This document shows, piece after piece, positions 43,345-52,312 of a stretch of DNA of 64,000 nucleotides. The DNA lies in the NCBI GenBank assembly GCA_038396585.1, contig CP121691.1, forward strand, positions 2,790,001 through 2,854,000, in the 5' to 3' direction. The translations under genes were made by a program, and so were the position numbers. Positions within the stretch are counted from its first letter, which is position 1; every line of letters begins with the position of its first letter. A model generated the notes under the pieces. The model was not told the origin of the DNA. It searched no databases and saw only the letters and a program-made list of their open reading frames with translations. The stretch is from Vallitaleaceae bacterium 9-2. GTDB taxonomy: Bacteria > Bacillota > Clostridia > Lachnospirales > Vallitaleaceae.

Positions 43345-44442
43345 TTAGAAGTACACCGCCTTTCCTGTTTTCTCTGATTCATAAATGGCCTCAAGAATTT
43401 GTGTAACGACATAGGCTTGTGTCGGTTTTACACATGGCTCTGTATCATTATGAATCGCATCAAGCCATTGTCTAACTTCTCTTGTCGATTCTGAATCGCT
43501 TTGATCTTCACTAAAGTATGCGATTTGAGCTGCTTTTGCTGGTTTTGTCTCAATAAGTTGTCCGTTCTTTTCACTGTTAATGTTGTATGTCATCGTTCCG
43601 TCAAATGCTGAACCTGTCATCTCAAATCCAGCTTCGGTTCCAGATAAGCTAAACATCGCTTCTCTCGTGTCCGTTGTATTAAGTGCCCAGGACGCCTTTA
43701 GGAAAATAGTTGCTCCGTTCTTCATCTTGATAAAGCCAAAAGCTGAATCTTCTACGTCAAATGTCTTAGGATCCCATGGTCCAAACATATTCGCCTCTGG
43801 TTTATCTGTTAACTTACTAAATGTTGATCCCACAACAATTGCAGGCTCATAGTTATCCATCATCCAAAGCGTTAAATCAAGGGCATGCGTTCCTATATCA
43901 ATCAGTGGTCCTCCACCTTGCTTTTCTTTGTCCATAAATACGCCCCAGGTAGGAACTGCTCTACGTCGAATAGCATAGGCTTCCCCATAGTAGATATCCC
44001 CAAGTTCCCCAGCACTACATACTTTATGTGCAAACTGTGCATCATCTCTATATCGGTTTTGATACCCGATGGTTAACTTTTTACCTGTTCTTTCTGCAGC
44101 CTCAATCATCTTCTTAGCTTCTTGAGAATTAATCGCCATCGGTTTTTCACATAAGACATGCTTGCCTGCCTCTAAGGCTTCGACTGTAATGAATGAATGC
44201 GACACATTTGGTGTACAGACATGTATAACATCAATTGTCTCATCCTTGAGCAGTTCTTGATAGTCTTCATAAACGGTTGCATTATCTAGTCCATATTCTT
44301 TTTTTGCTTTTTGGGCACGTTCAACGATGATGTCACACAGTCCAACAATCTCTACTTCTTCGTTTAAGTATGTTAGCGCAGGTAAGTGTTTTTGGTTGGC
44401 AATGCCTCCACAGCCGATAATTCCAAACTTTAATCGTTTCAT
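43345..44442 (-). CDS. Gfo/Idh/MocA family oxidoreductase
   Basis: A 365-residue dehydrogenase with Rossmann motif GIIGCGGIANQKH, catalytic EKP (HVLCEKPMAI), and PLIDIGTHALDLTLWMMDNY. It differs from the paralogue downstream in the C-terminal half (NMFGPWDPKTFDVEDSAFGFI). The likely role is NAD-dependent oxidation of a sugar or inositol derivative to a keto form for the neighbouring isomerases. The start has AAGGAGAAG. Confidence 0.9.
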   Translation of the reverse strand: MKRLKFGIIGCGGIANQKHLPALTYLNEEVEIVGLCDIIVERAQKAKKEYGLDNATVYEDYQELLKDETIDVIHVCTPNVSHSFITVEALEAGKHVLCEKPMAINSQEAKKMIEAAERTGKKLTIGYQNRYRDDAQFAHKVCSAGELGDIYYGEAYAIRRRAVPTWGVFMDKEKQGGGPLIDIGTHALDLTLWMMDNYEPAIVVGSTFSKLTDKPEANMFGPWDPKTFDVEDSAFGFIKMKNGATIFLKASWALNTTDTREAMFSLSGTEAGFEMTGSAFDGTMTYNINSEKNGQLIETKPAKAAQIAYFSEDQSDSESTREVRQWLDAIHNDTEPCVKPTQAYVVTQILEAIYESEKTGKAVYF

Positions 44443-44475
44443 CTTTCTTCTCCTTACTTATCCACCATTAATTGT

Positions 44476-45303
44476 CTATGCCATTATTTTCTTAAGATTC
44501 TTAAGACTAATCTCTACGCTTTCAAGAGATGGAAGTGTCGACATATCTACTTCAACAATAATGTATTCAACGCTGTCCATTTGATTAACTTGATTCACAA
44601 TTGCCTTAATATCCATAGTTCCTGTTCCGATCTCCGTAAAGTTCTCAGGCTTCATAACCGGTAAAACGGTATCCATTGTTATCTCACCTTCAACGTGATC
44701 GAGAATATTCACATCTTCTGGTGCTAAGGATTTATTGATATCTTTTTGGTGTACTATCTTACAACGCTCACCAATCTCTTGAAGATACTCCACCGGATTT
44801 ACCCCACCCCGTTGTGTCCAATAAGTATCCAGCTCAAAATTAACGTATGCTGGTGATGTATTGTTAATCAATATCTCCATAACCGTCTCACCTTCAAACT
44901 TTTCAAACTCTTGGAAGTGATTATGATAGTAGAAGTTCAAGCCTGCATCGGCACATTTTTTCCCAATTGCATTCAGCTCTTTGGCATAAGCTACCGTTTG
45001 TTCCTTGCTGTTAAAAAATGCCATCGGCATAACGATTCCGCTGCTACCTATCTTTAAGTTGTAGTCAATAAATCCATCAATATCCGAATCACACAAATGA
45101 CTACAAATAACTTTTAGTCCTAAACGGTCAAGGTGTTTTTTTAGTTCTACAGGATCTGGCAATTCTGCCTCAAATTCCTTACCTGCATTATGATTTGCAA
45201 ACTCAACGTACTCAAACCCCATCGCTGCAACTTTTTCAAGTGTCCCCATGTAATCCTTTACCAATTCATCTCTTACTGAAAATAACTGCAATCCAATCTT
45301 CAT
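44476..45303 (-). CDS. Sugar phosphate isomerase/epimerase (TIM barrel)
   Basis: A 275-residue xylose-isomerase-like protein, first gene of the leftward sugar operon. Motifs: GLQLFSVRDELVKDYMGTLEKV at the start, FEYVEFANHNAG, LKVICSHLCDSDID, LNFYYHNHFQEFEK, and EIGTGTMDIKAIV (HxDxx-type end of the barrel). The pairing of two such isomerases with two Gfo/Idh enzymes is typical of inositol or keto-glycoside catabolism. The start has AAAGGAGATG. Confidence 0.88.
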   Translation of the reverse strand: MKIGLQLFSVRDELVKDYMGTLEKVAAMGFEYVEFANHNAGKEFEAELPDPVELKKHLDRLGLKVICSHLCDSDIDGFIDYNLKIGSSGIVMPMAFFNSKEQTVAYAKELNAIGKKCADAGLNFYYHNHFQEFEKFEGETVMEILINNTSPAYVNFELDTYWTQRGGVNPVEYLQEIGERCKIVHQKDINKSLAPEDVNILDHVEGEITMDTVLPVMKPENFTEIGTGTMDIKAIVNQVNQMDSVEYIIVEVDMSTLPSLESVEISLKNLKKIMA

Positions 45304-45433
45304 CTTCTTCCATCTCCTTTTTGAAATAAGTGTTTGTTCTGATGGTCTTAGTTTAGCACCTACCCCTTAACTTCTTCTATGCAGTACTTGGTCAACTTAT
45401 TGGTATTTTTTGCTGTTTTAAAAAAAAGCACAA

Positions 45434-45459
45434 AAAAAGAGCGGTTTTTCCGCTCTTTT
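45434..45459. terminator. Bidirectional hairpin between divergent units
   Basis: A perfect 9-bp stem AAAGAGCGG / CCGCTCTTT with a TTTTT loop, followed by T runs on both strands. It lies between the start of the leftward sugar operon and the start of the DUF6323 gene. Because no gene ends here, it may act as an attenuator or insulate the divergent promoters. Confidence 0.65.
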
Positions 45460-45499
45460 ATAGTTCTATATTACCACAAAATCGGCTTTTTTTCAAGTC

Positions 45500-45528
45500 T
45501 TGTACTGAATCGCCAACGGTTATATAAT
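45500..45528 (+). promoter_or_regulatory. Sigma-A-type promoter for the DUF6323-DUF6179 pair
   Basis: TTGTAC at 45500-45505 and TATAAT at 45523-45528 are separated by 17 bp. The ATG of the DUF6323 gene is 29 bp downstream with a GGGAGG site. Confidence 0.7.
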
Positions 45529-45556
45529 ATCTTATCACTAGGATGGGAGGTTAATT

Positions 45557-46096
45557 ATGGATAATGATTTATTAGTCATACTATCATCAACTCTTTCTAA
45601 AAACGAACGCAATAAGATTGAAATAGTCAATCAAAAAACCCTTGCCTTTGGGCTCCAATTATCTCAGAATGAGATATCAGAACTTATCTTGGCACGAAAT
45701 GCAAGTCTAAAAAAATATCAAAGGATTGAATTAAATGACGGTATATTGGACAAACTTATTTACACCTTTTGTGACTCTCCTTATATTGACTCAAATAATT
45801 ATGCTATGACTTTATATGAACTTGAAGATCTTTTTTACGCCTTCAAAAATGAGTGTAATGACCAGATATCTGACGATGAATTATTCACTTTTATGCGGGA
45901 ACAGTTTGATGAGATTTGCTATGGCGATATAAACTATCTTCGTGATACCTGCCTTACTCGCTTTTCAGAAGCAATACGTAAGGGGTACAAAGACTTTATC
46001 AAAAATCAAGGTGAAAATGAAGACGCCAACTTATCACAAGAAACTCGCTGGGATCCAGACCTTTATCAATCGATTTTAAAAGATTTATTTTGGTAG
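45557..46096 (+). CDS. DUF6323 family protein
   Basis: A 179-residue soluble protein: MDNDLLVILSSTLSKNERNKIE, FGLQLSQNEISELILARNASLKKYQRI split over a helix pair, GILDKLIYTFCDSPYID and a C-terminal WDPDLYQSILKDLFW. This matches the DUF6323 family of Clostridia, always encoded next to DUF6179. Function unknown; spore or development roles have not been shown. The start has GGGAGG at good spacing and the promoter is directly upstream. Confidence 0.78.
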   Translation: MDNDLLVILSSTLSKNERNKIEIVNQKTLAFGLQLSQNEISELILARNASLKKYQRIELNDGILDKLIYTFCDSPYIDSNNYAMTLYELEDLFYAFKNECNDQISDDELFTFMREQFDEICYGDINYLRDTCLTRFSEAIRKGYKDFIKNQGENEDANLSQETRWDPDLYQSILKDLFW

Positions 46097-46139
46097 ACAT
46101 TTCTTTGCATATTAGGATTATAAGGGAGAAGAAAAATTA

Positions 46140-47003
46140 ATGAACTATACTCAAGAAGACCTTCTACATTTAATGGGCATCGTAAAAAAACTTGCAAAAA
46201 AATATACATCTAATGATAGTAGCTCCATCACTTATACTACCACCAAAATGTTAATGGAAGCGGTTCAATATACCATATCTTTGAGTTTAATGAATGATGA
46301 TATGAATGTACGTGTTTACAACGAAGCTTTTGATTATGAAAAACTTTACACTATCGGCCAATCAAAATTACAAGAGCTACTGGCAGATACTCTTGAACAA
46401 TATCAGCAATTCCTAGAAAGCTTTGACGACTTTGGCATTTGCAATTACCGACAAACTGTTGTTGATGGACTTAGCGCCTTTTTTTTGCACTATAACTTTC
46501 AATATCGTCCCCACGATCACCTTTTAACATTGGATTATCCTATACTTCATGATGACATTGACCTTAACGGTATTCTCCGAATCAAGCATTATTTACACGG
46601 AATCCTTCTTGAAAATAAAGTATTGACACTTTACCCTCGTGAAGATATTATTCAACGAATCGCCAGTTCGACGTCAACAAGGTATACATATTTTATGGAT
46701 AATATCTGTTATCCCGTTCTTCTGAATATATTAAGTTCCCTTCTGATTCAGAAACCTATCGACACTCTACAAATGACATCAAAAGATATTGACCAGTTAG
46801 ATCTATATCTCGCCACCTGCACTTATGATCAACTTATAGACCAGTTGACCCTTCATTTAAGCGAAGTATTAAACGCTTTAGACATTACCAAAAGCTTTAA
46901 TTATTTTAAACCAGTGATTGGGGACTTTGCTATTCGATTGATGCATAGCTATAATCATTCGAATTCATCTGTCGATATCTTTTTCCCCACTCATTTTTCA
47001 TGA
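46140..47003 (+). CDS. DUF6179 family protein
   Basis: A 287-residue soluble, mostly helical protein (MNYTQEDLLHLMGIVKKLAKKYTS, TTKMLMEAVQYTISLSL, LDYPILHDDIDLNGILRIKHYL). It follows the DUF6323 gene by 43 bp with GGGAGAAG upstream, the standard pairing. The C-terminus ends HSNSSVDIFFPTHFS. No catalytic motif is seen. The integrative elements start about 60 bp after its stop. Confidence 0.78.
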   Translation: MNYTQEDLLHLMGIVKKLAKKYTSNDSSSITYTTTKMLMEAVQYTISLSLMNDDMNVRVYNEAFDYEKLYTIGQSKLQELLADTLEQYQQFLESFDDFGICNYRQTVVDGLSAFFLHYNFQYRPHDHLLTLDYPILHDDIDLNGILRIKHYLHGILLENKVLTLYPREDIIQRIASSTSTRYTYFMDNICYPVLLNILSSLLIQKPIDTLQMTSKDIDQLDLYLATCTYDQLIDQLTLHLSEVLNALDITKSFNYFKPVIGDFAIRLMHSYNHSNSSVDIFFPTHFS

Positions 47004-47063
47004 TCGTTTTTTTACGCGTAAAAAAGCCCAAAATCCTAATTGCTTGGAATCTTGAAACTTCTG

Positions 47064-47085
47064 AGAGCGCGAGATGGGATTCGAA
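47064..47085. repeat. att copy 1 (left end of tandem elements)
   Basis: 22 bp identical, except for one base, to the 3' end of the tRNA-Gly(GCC) gene (AGAGCGCGAGATGGGATTCG and on). Direct orientation with copies 2 and 3. Confidence 0.8.
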
Positions 47086-47218
47086 TGATGCTGATTTCCT
47101 ATAAGTGCAAAACTTGATTCCAATACATTATGATCAATTCTTTATTGATTGTAGTTATCGCATTCCTTTGAGATTTCAATACTTCTTGCTTTATATTTTC
47201 TAGCAAATTTGTATAAAC

Positions 47219-48475
47219 TTAATTAATTGATAATAAATTAAGTTCTTCAACCTCAACAGATAATATTTTGTATTCACCATTTACAAACTGCATTATAAAA
47301 GTCGCTTGATGTTCACTTGTTGGATTTTCTTCAATATTATCTGTTAATATACTTGTAAATATTACTATTTCAGCATCAACAATTACTTCACCAATCAATA
47401 TATCATAATAAAATTCTCCCATAAACGGATAATAGGAATATGTATCACTATTTTCAGAGTAATCTTTAATTTGCGAGTAATCCACTACGGTATTAAACTT
47501 GCTTGATATATACTCATTAACTATATTTGCTGGCACCGTAATCATCCCTGTATCGTTATCAAAGTATTGATAAATCTCTGGTCGCATACTCCAACTCATA
47601 AAACTGTCAGAAGGCTTAACAATATACATAGCATCAATTATTGAAAGACTGGCAAACCATGACGAATCAATTTCATCATTTGAAATAAGTTGTTCAACAA
47701 CGCTTACAGGAATAGTATATGTAGCTGTATCTAAATCATAATATTCGTCAAAAAGTATCCAATATTCAAATGTCTTTATAGGATATGTACCGGCACTCAT
47801 CATGTATTTTAACGCAACTTTATAGTCTGTAACATCTTGCTCATAAAACGATGATTCAAAGTCAAATACTAGAAAATAACTGCGTACAATTTCTGTAAGA
47901 ATTGCATTGTTTAATTCATGTATATTATCTTTTATTAATCGTTCTGAAACTTCCGTTTCAATATCATCTGCTATATTGATTTCTTTATTTACTTCATCAA
48001 CAATTAAAGTTAAGAACTCCTCCGGAAAGTAATAGGTACTTCCATTAAAATAATCATATAATCCATCATTTATAGTATAATCTACAATGTCTCCATATGC
48101 GATATCACCAAGCAATTTTATCATTGTCCCATTATTAAAAGATATATAATACTTTGGAACCGCTGGAATTTCTTCTTCAAAAGGGACTTCTTCCCATTCT
48201 TCACTTGTCAAAGTTTTGATTATTTTTACAATAAGACCTTTATCCTCAATATCACAAATCACTTCTAATTCATTATCTTGCAAAGCGTCATCTTGCCATT
48301 TAAGCACAGTTATTTTATCTGTTTCAACTTTAAATCTACTGTCTTCAATGTCATCTTCAACTTGTGTTTTGACATTATCTCCATTTTCTATCTCATTATC
48401 ATTATTAATATTACACCCAGTAAAACCGAGTACAATTACGAAAACTGCTACTATACCCTTCTTTATTCCTTTCAT
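47219..48475 (-). CDS. Lipoprotein of unknown function (418 aa)
   Basis: A lipoprotein with signal MKGIKKGIVAVFVIVLGFTGC (lipobox FTGC). The mature chain is acidic and AT-rich in codon use. It contains IKTLTSEEWEEVPFEE, YYISFNNGTMIKLLGD, FNGSTYYFPEEFLTLIVDEV and a C-terminal beta-rich part FIMQFVNGEYKILSVEVEEL. I do not recognise a family. It occupies the cargo place after the recombinase remnant in element A. The start has CAGGAGGG. Confidence 0.65.
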   Translation of the reverse strand: MKGIKKGIVAVFVIVLGFTGCNINNDNEIENGDNVKTQVEDDIEDSRFKVETDKITVLKWQDDALQDNELEVICDIEDKGLIVKIIKTLTSEEWEEVPFEEEIPAVPKYYISFNNGTMIKLLGDIAYGDIVDYTINDGLYDYFNGSTYYFPEEFLTLIVDEVNKEINIADDIETEVSERLIKDNIHELNNAILTEIVRSYFLVFDFESSFYEQDVTDYKVALKYMMSAGTYPIKTFEYWILFDEYYDLDTATYTIPVSVVEQLISNDEIDSSWFASLSIIDAMYIVKPSDSFMSWSMRPEIYQYFDNDTGMITVPANIVNEYISSKFNTVVDYSQIKDYSENSDTYSYYPFMGEFYYDILIGEVIVDAEIVIFTSILTDNIEENPTSEHQATFIMQFVNGEYKILSVEVEELNLLSIN

Positions 48476-48552
48476 TATTTACCCTCCTGTTTAACTGCTT
48501 ATCTTTATCTATTAATCCGATTATATCACTGAATTCAATTTCTATAAATATG

Positions 48553-48650
48553 TCATCTCAAATAACTATATATAACGGTATCCAATCGACTTCTTGTTAT
48601 ATCTTTATAAATACGCTCTTGTAGGTGTCTTCGTGCCTTTGCATATATAA
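48553..48650 (-). pseudogene. C-terminal remnant of a tyrosine recombinase
   Basis: The minus frame ends YAKARRHLQERIYKDITRSR, LDTVIYSYLR and a stop at 48553. The last part matches the end of the intact recombinase at 53242 (NRLDVVVYNYLK) with the catalytic-type tyrosine, and 26 bases coding KDITRSRL are identical between the two genes (near 48574 and 53687). The N-terminal three quarters are missing. Confidence 0.6.
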
Positions 48651-48738
48651 CTCCCTCGCTCTTCACATCTACATAATCCTCTTTTTTGCACGTAAAAAAG
48701 CCCCAAAACCCTAGTTGTCTAGAATCTTGGAACTTCTG

Positions 48739-48760
48739 AGAGCGCGAGACGGGATTCGAA
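48739..48760. repeat. att copy 2 (junction between elements A and B)
   Basis: 22 bp identical to the 3' end of tRNA-Gly(GCC), AGAGCGCGAGACGGGATTCG and two more bases. It lies in direct orientation with copies 1 and 3. Confidence 0.85.
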
Positions 48761-48856
48761 TGAATCACGCCTCGCGTATATACCGAAGAAAGGAGCGTTT
48801 CGGTACGTTGTTTTTTTATGGACTCAGGTGGGGACTCAAAAAATCTCATACCTAAA

Positions 48857-51800
48857 TTATGAAATAAAATCTTTTAAATCATCAAAATCTTCTGGGCGTA
48901 ATATTGTAGTATCACGTAACACCAATTTTACTTCAAATGAAGTATCAAAATAACTTTGAACATCATTTAGATAAACTTGTAGGCTACTTAACTCATTTAT
49001 CAACCATTTATTCTTTGTATTAAACCATTTACAAATAAAATTACATTTTTTTTGATTACACTGTTCTTGATTGCTCTTTATATCTAAGACAACTTCATTG
49101 TTACCTGTATAATTTTCCATTCCTACATAGCTACACTTATCCTCTTCACCTACTTCAACCGTTGTCAGTTGATTAATATTTATATCAATAACTAAGGTTA
49201 TAGTTTCCTTTATAGCTTTAGGTCTTAGATAACTGGAATTTTCCTTTTCATTTAATTGATAGTCATTCTTAAACATATAACTCCCAGTAATTAGATGAGA
49301 AATCCAATGAAACCTTGATACAACTGACATATTTTTCTTATTATTATAAAATATAGGTAATGATACTCTATTTTCATTCATATCAAGTAAATCAGCTAAC
49401 CTCAATAAAATCATCATGAATTTCAAGCTTATTCTCCTATCAGAAGCATTTGATTTTAAATGATATATATTTCTCGAGTCCATACCATGGCCATATGAAA
49501 CATCAGCAATATGATCTATAATACCAGCATTGATAAAATTTAAATCATTAGATTTTCTTATAAATTTTGCACTATTGTATGCATGCTTATCTCTAACTTC
49601 TGCTTCAAAAAGTCCTTCAATATTTTTATATATTTCAAGTACACTTTCCTTCATTTTAATATACTGATCTGATATCATAGAAGTGCTTTGATTTAACTTC
49701 TTTAGATGTGCATCTATTATTTTATTCACATCATTCCACTCAGGATCATAAAATTTATCATAGTTTGGGTATAAAACCATAGATATATCATGTAAGTAAC
49801 ATGCTGCATATAAAATATAATAATCTAATTTCGATATTTTCAAATAATCTATTGATTTCAATATGCTATTTGTACTTTCAATCAACTCAATTGCATGTGA
49901 CTGATTATGCAATGTATAAAAGTGCATATATTTAGAACCGTTTTCCCATAACTCAGCAGTATATTTATGAATCAATATCAAATCATCTATATTTTTAGAT
50001 TCTTTGACAAATGTTCTGAAATAATATAATGCTTCAAAAATGGAGTAATCAATTGTCCTAAACTTCGATTTATTTAACTTGTATTCATCTAAATATTCAT
50101 TTAATATTTTGACCAGAAGTTCAAAATCAACATTTACATTTCTTACTACTAATACAATTCGTAACTCGTAATAATTTAATAACCTTTTTGTTTTCCTAGA
50201 AATAAAGAAATTATCATTTAGTTCAATCCCAAGTATCAACGAAACATATGCATTATATACTAATTTCAATAAATATCTTGAACGTTTTGTCCAATACATA
50301 ATCGGTTCAATAAATTCTGGCAATAGACTATCCTCATAGCCATAATATTCAAAAATATGATTTATCAATTTTTTGCTGTTTATTAAGCTAAGTAGTTCTT
50401 TCAACTCTTCTTCTTGATAAGTTCTATGCTTATTAGCACCAATTGCTAATCTAGAAATCATTTTTTCTAAATTTTTATATTTGTTTTGCTTGTCTCGATA
50501 GCTCTGTCTCGTAGATGAAAAAACTTTATTATAATAAAAAACACTATTTACATTCTTGTCGTTATTAAAAGGTTTCGTTTCAAGGTTTCTTAAATTTTCA
50601 TAGATTTTAATTATTTTATCATTGTTCTTTATTCCAATTCTTGTTTTTTTCAAAAACAGTTGATTAATTATAGACAATTTAATTTCAAGAATGTTTTCAT
50701 CCAATTGTTCTATCAACTGTTCATCTTCCAACTCTGCCAATTCATCTATAATTTCATCAAATGTATCATCAGATTTTTGCATTTGAACTTGAAAAACTCT
50801 ATACTGAAAAAAACGTTTAAATCTATATAACTTACTCATATAATCAGTATAATTATTATATTTTACACACGTAATTTTACACTCATCACAATTTTCACAC
50901 TCGCATTTCCCCTCTGTATATAATAATTCTCGTTTCTGCTCACTTAGCTCAACCTCTTTATCAATTGCTTTTATAACCGTACTAAATTTCTCACTCAACT
51001 GGATTTCTTGATTATCATCAAATGTAGTCCCCATATCAAACGAACCCATAGATGCCAATCTACTCATAAATAATAAATACATATAACCAATTTTCGTATC
51101 ACTTATTAATTGATAGTGACTTTTTCCTTTTTCATGCACTTCTATTTTATAATTACATGAATTCATATTTTCATTTAATGAATAATTATTAAGGCGATTT
51201 TTAAAATATTCATTTGTTTCTTGGCTAAATCTCAAAGACTCTTTTTCTAATAATGCATTTAAATCACTCAACATATTTTGCAATTTAGTATCAGTCATTT
51301 CTTCCTTTATATATAACACTGAATCATCAACATAAAAATAAGCTTCACCTGCAAAGACCTCCTTATATACCTTTGCAATATTCACCATTATTAAGTTGCC
51401 AAAGAAATATGATTGTGGTAAACCTTGTGGAATACCTTTAGTAATAAATATCTCTTTAGATGCATCTATTTTAACAAAACTGCTTATCGTATTTTGATCA
51501 TAATAATTTTGCTCAATAATATCTCTAAATCCATTTTGAAAATTTTTAACTTCAAAGATTAGTAGTTTATATGTGATTATCTTCAAGAGTTCAAAATCTT
51601 CATTATCAAATCGAACTTCTAACGCTTTAATAATGAAGTCAAACACTAATTTAGGATTAACAGAAGGGAAAAAATTAACAAGGTCTAATACAATTTCAGA
51701 TTTATATTCATTACTTTCATGATATTTAGTAAATTTTTCATTTGTAATCTCTGAATATTCTTTATATTTATTCTGCCATTTTTCAAAAAGTCTTTCAGGA

Positions 51801-52312
51801 TTTTTAGATGGAATATTCCCATAGAAATTATTCGGAATTAATTTGGATAAATTTGAAAACTTCATTTTATAATTCTCAGAATCATCCGTCATATCAAATA
51901 TTAATATATGCAACATAGATACCATTGCAATACTATCTATAATGCTTCCAGAATGTAATGGCCTATACTTCTTTTCACTTATATCCTTAATTTTAAAATG
52001 TACGTTAACTTTAAATAGTTCACTATCTGAATCAATAATAGCTTTAATCTTGCGTCTAACATATTCAATCAAGCCACCATTAGTCAGTATATCTTGAACG
52101 AGATTGTCATCATTTATATCCAAAAAATCAATTTTAGGGTTGCGAAATAATATTTCCCAATTGAATTTATCATTTAATTTATTAAATAATATAACATCTT
52201 CATCATCAAGTAATTGAGGATTAAATATATATGATTCAAGTGATAAAATAGCTTTATATATGTTTTTTTCACTTAAAAGTATTTTTTTCAACTTGCTTAG
52301 TTCTTTTTTCAT
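48857..52312 (-). CDS. Reverse transcriptase-HD phosphohydrolase fusion
   Basis: A 1151-residue protein. Residues 115-345 are a reverse transcriptase: motif A SEIVLDLVNFFPSV with D210, motif GIPQGLPQS at 293-301 and motif C YVDD at 327-330, so all three catalytic Asp are present. A Cys cluster follows (CECENCDEC and C482), perhaps a zinc site, then a long helical region. Residues 795-1000 are an HD domain: H802/H806 (LHNQSHAIE), H841-D842 (CYLHDISM), H942 (YGHGMD) and D974/D977 (LLRLADLLDM). I do not know a named defence RT with this C-terminus. It overlaps its partner gene by 4 bp (ATGA). Confidence 0.82.
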   Translation of the reverse strand: MKKELSKLKKILLSEKNIYKAILSLESYIFNPQLLDDEDVILFNKLNDKFNWEILFRNPKIDFLDINDDNLVQDILTNGGLIEYVRRKIKAIIDSDSELFKVNVHFKIKDISEKKYRPLHSGSIIDSIAMVSMLHILIFDMTDDSENYKMKFSNLSKLIPNNFYGNIPSKNPERLFEKWQNKYKEYSEITNEKFTKYHESNEYKSEIVLDLVNFFPSVNPKLVFDFIIKALEVRFDNEDFELLKIITYKLLIFEVKNFQNGFRDIIEQNYYDQNTISSFVKIDASKEIFITKGIPQGLPQSYFFGNLIMVNIAKVYKEVFAGEAYFYVDDSVLYIKEEMTDTKLQNMLSDLNALLEKESLRFSQETNEYFKNRLNNYSLNENMNSCNYKIEVHEKGKSHYQLISDTKIGYMYLLFMSRLASMGSFDMGTTFDDNQEIQLSEKFSTVIKAIDKEVELSEQKRELLYTEGKCECENCDECKITCVKYNNYTDYMSKLYRFKRFFQYRVFQVQMQKSDDTFDEIIDELAELEDEQLIEQLDENILEIKLSIINQLFLKKTRIGIKNNDKIIKIYENLRNLETKPFNNDKNVNSVFYYNKVFSSTRQSYRDKQNKYKNLEKMISRLAIGANKHRTYQEEELKELLSLINSKKLINHIFEYYGYEDSLLPEFIEPIMYWTKRSRYLLKLVYNAYVSLILGIELNDNFFISRKTKRLLNYYELRIVLVVRNVNVDFELLVKILNEYLDEYKLNKSKFRTIDYSIFEALYYFRTFVKESKNIDDLILIHKYTAELWENGSKYMHFYTLHNQSHAIELIESTNSILKSIDYLKISKLDYYILYAACYLHDISMVLYPNYDKFYDPEWNDVNKIIDAHLKKLNQSTSMISDQYIKMKESVLEIYKNIEGLFEAEVRDKHAYNSAKFIRKSNDLNFINAGIIDHIADVSYGHGMDSRNIYHLKSNASDRRISLKFMMILLRLADLLDMNENRVSLPIFYNNKKNMSVVSRFHWISHLITGSYMFKNDYQLNEKENSSYLRPKAIKETITLVIDININQLTTVEVGEEDKCSYVGMENYTGNNEVVLDIKSNQEQCNQKKCNFICKWFNTKNKWLINELSSLQVYLNDVQSYFDTSFEVKLVLRDTTILRPEDFDDLKDFIS

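Larger units (their letters stand above)
47064..48760 (-). mobile_element. Small tRNA-Gly-integrated element A, degraded
   Basis: It is bounded by att copies at 47064-47085 and 48739-48760, and both are preceded by a related stretch of about 45 bp (CGTAAAAAAGCCC, GAATCTTG, AACTTCTG). It contains one lipoprotein gene and the C-terminal remnant of a tyrosine recombinase. It has no integrase and is probably fixed or dependent on element B. Confidence 0.65.

Noticed and set aside
45304-45433. Riboswitch upstream of the sugar operon
   Set aside because: Only one simple hairpin is seen; there is no recognisable aptamer pattern.
48553-48849. Full 98-codon ORF spanning att copy 2
   Set aside because: The N-terminal part reads through the tRNA-derived att sequence; only the C-terminal recombinase remnant is meaningful.
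48857-52312. RT gene as a group II intron or retron
   Set aside because: No maturase/HNH domain, no intron-like domain V and no msr/msd-like stem cluster was noticed beside it.
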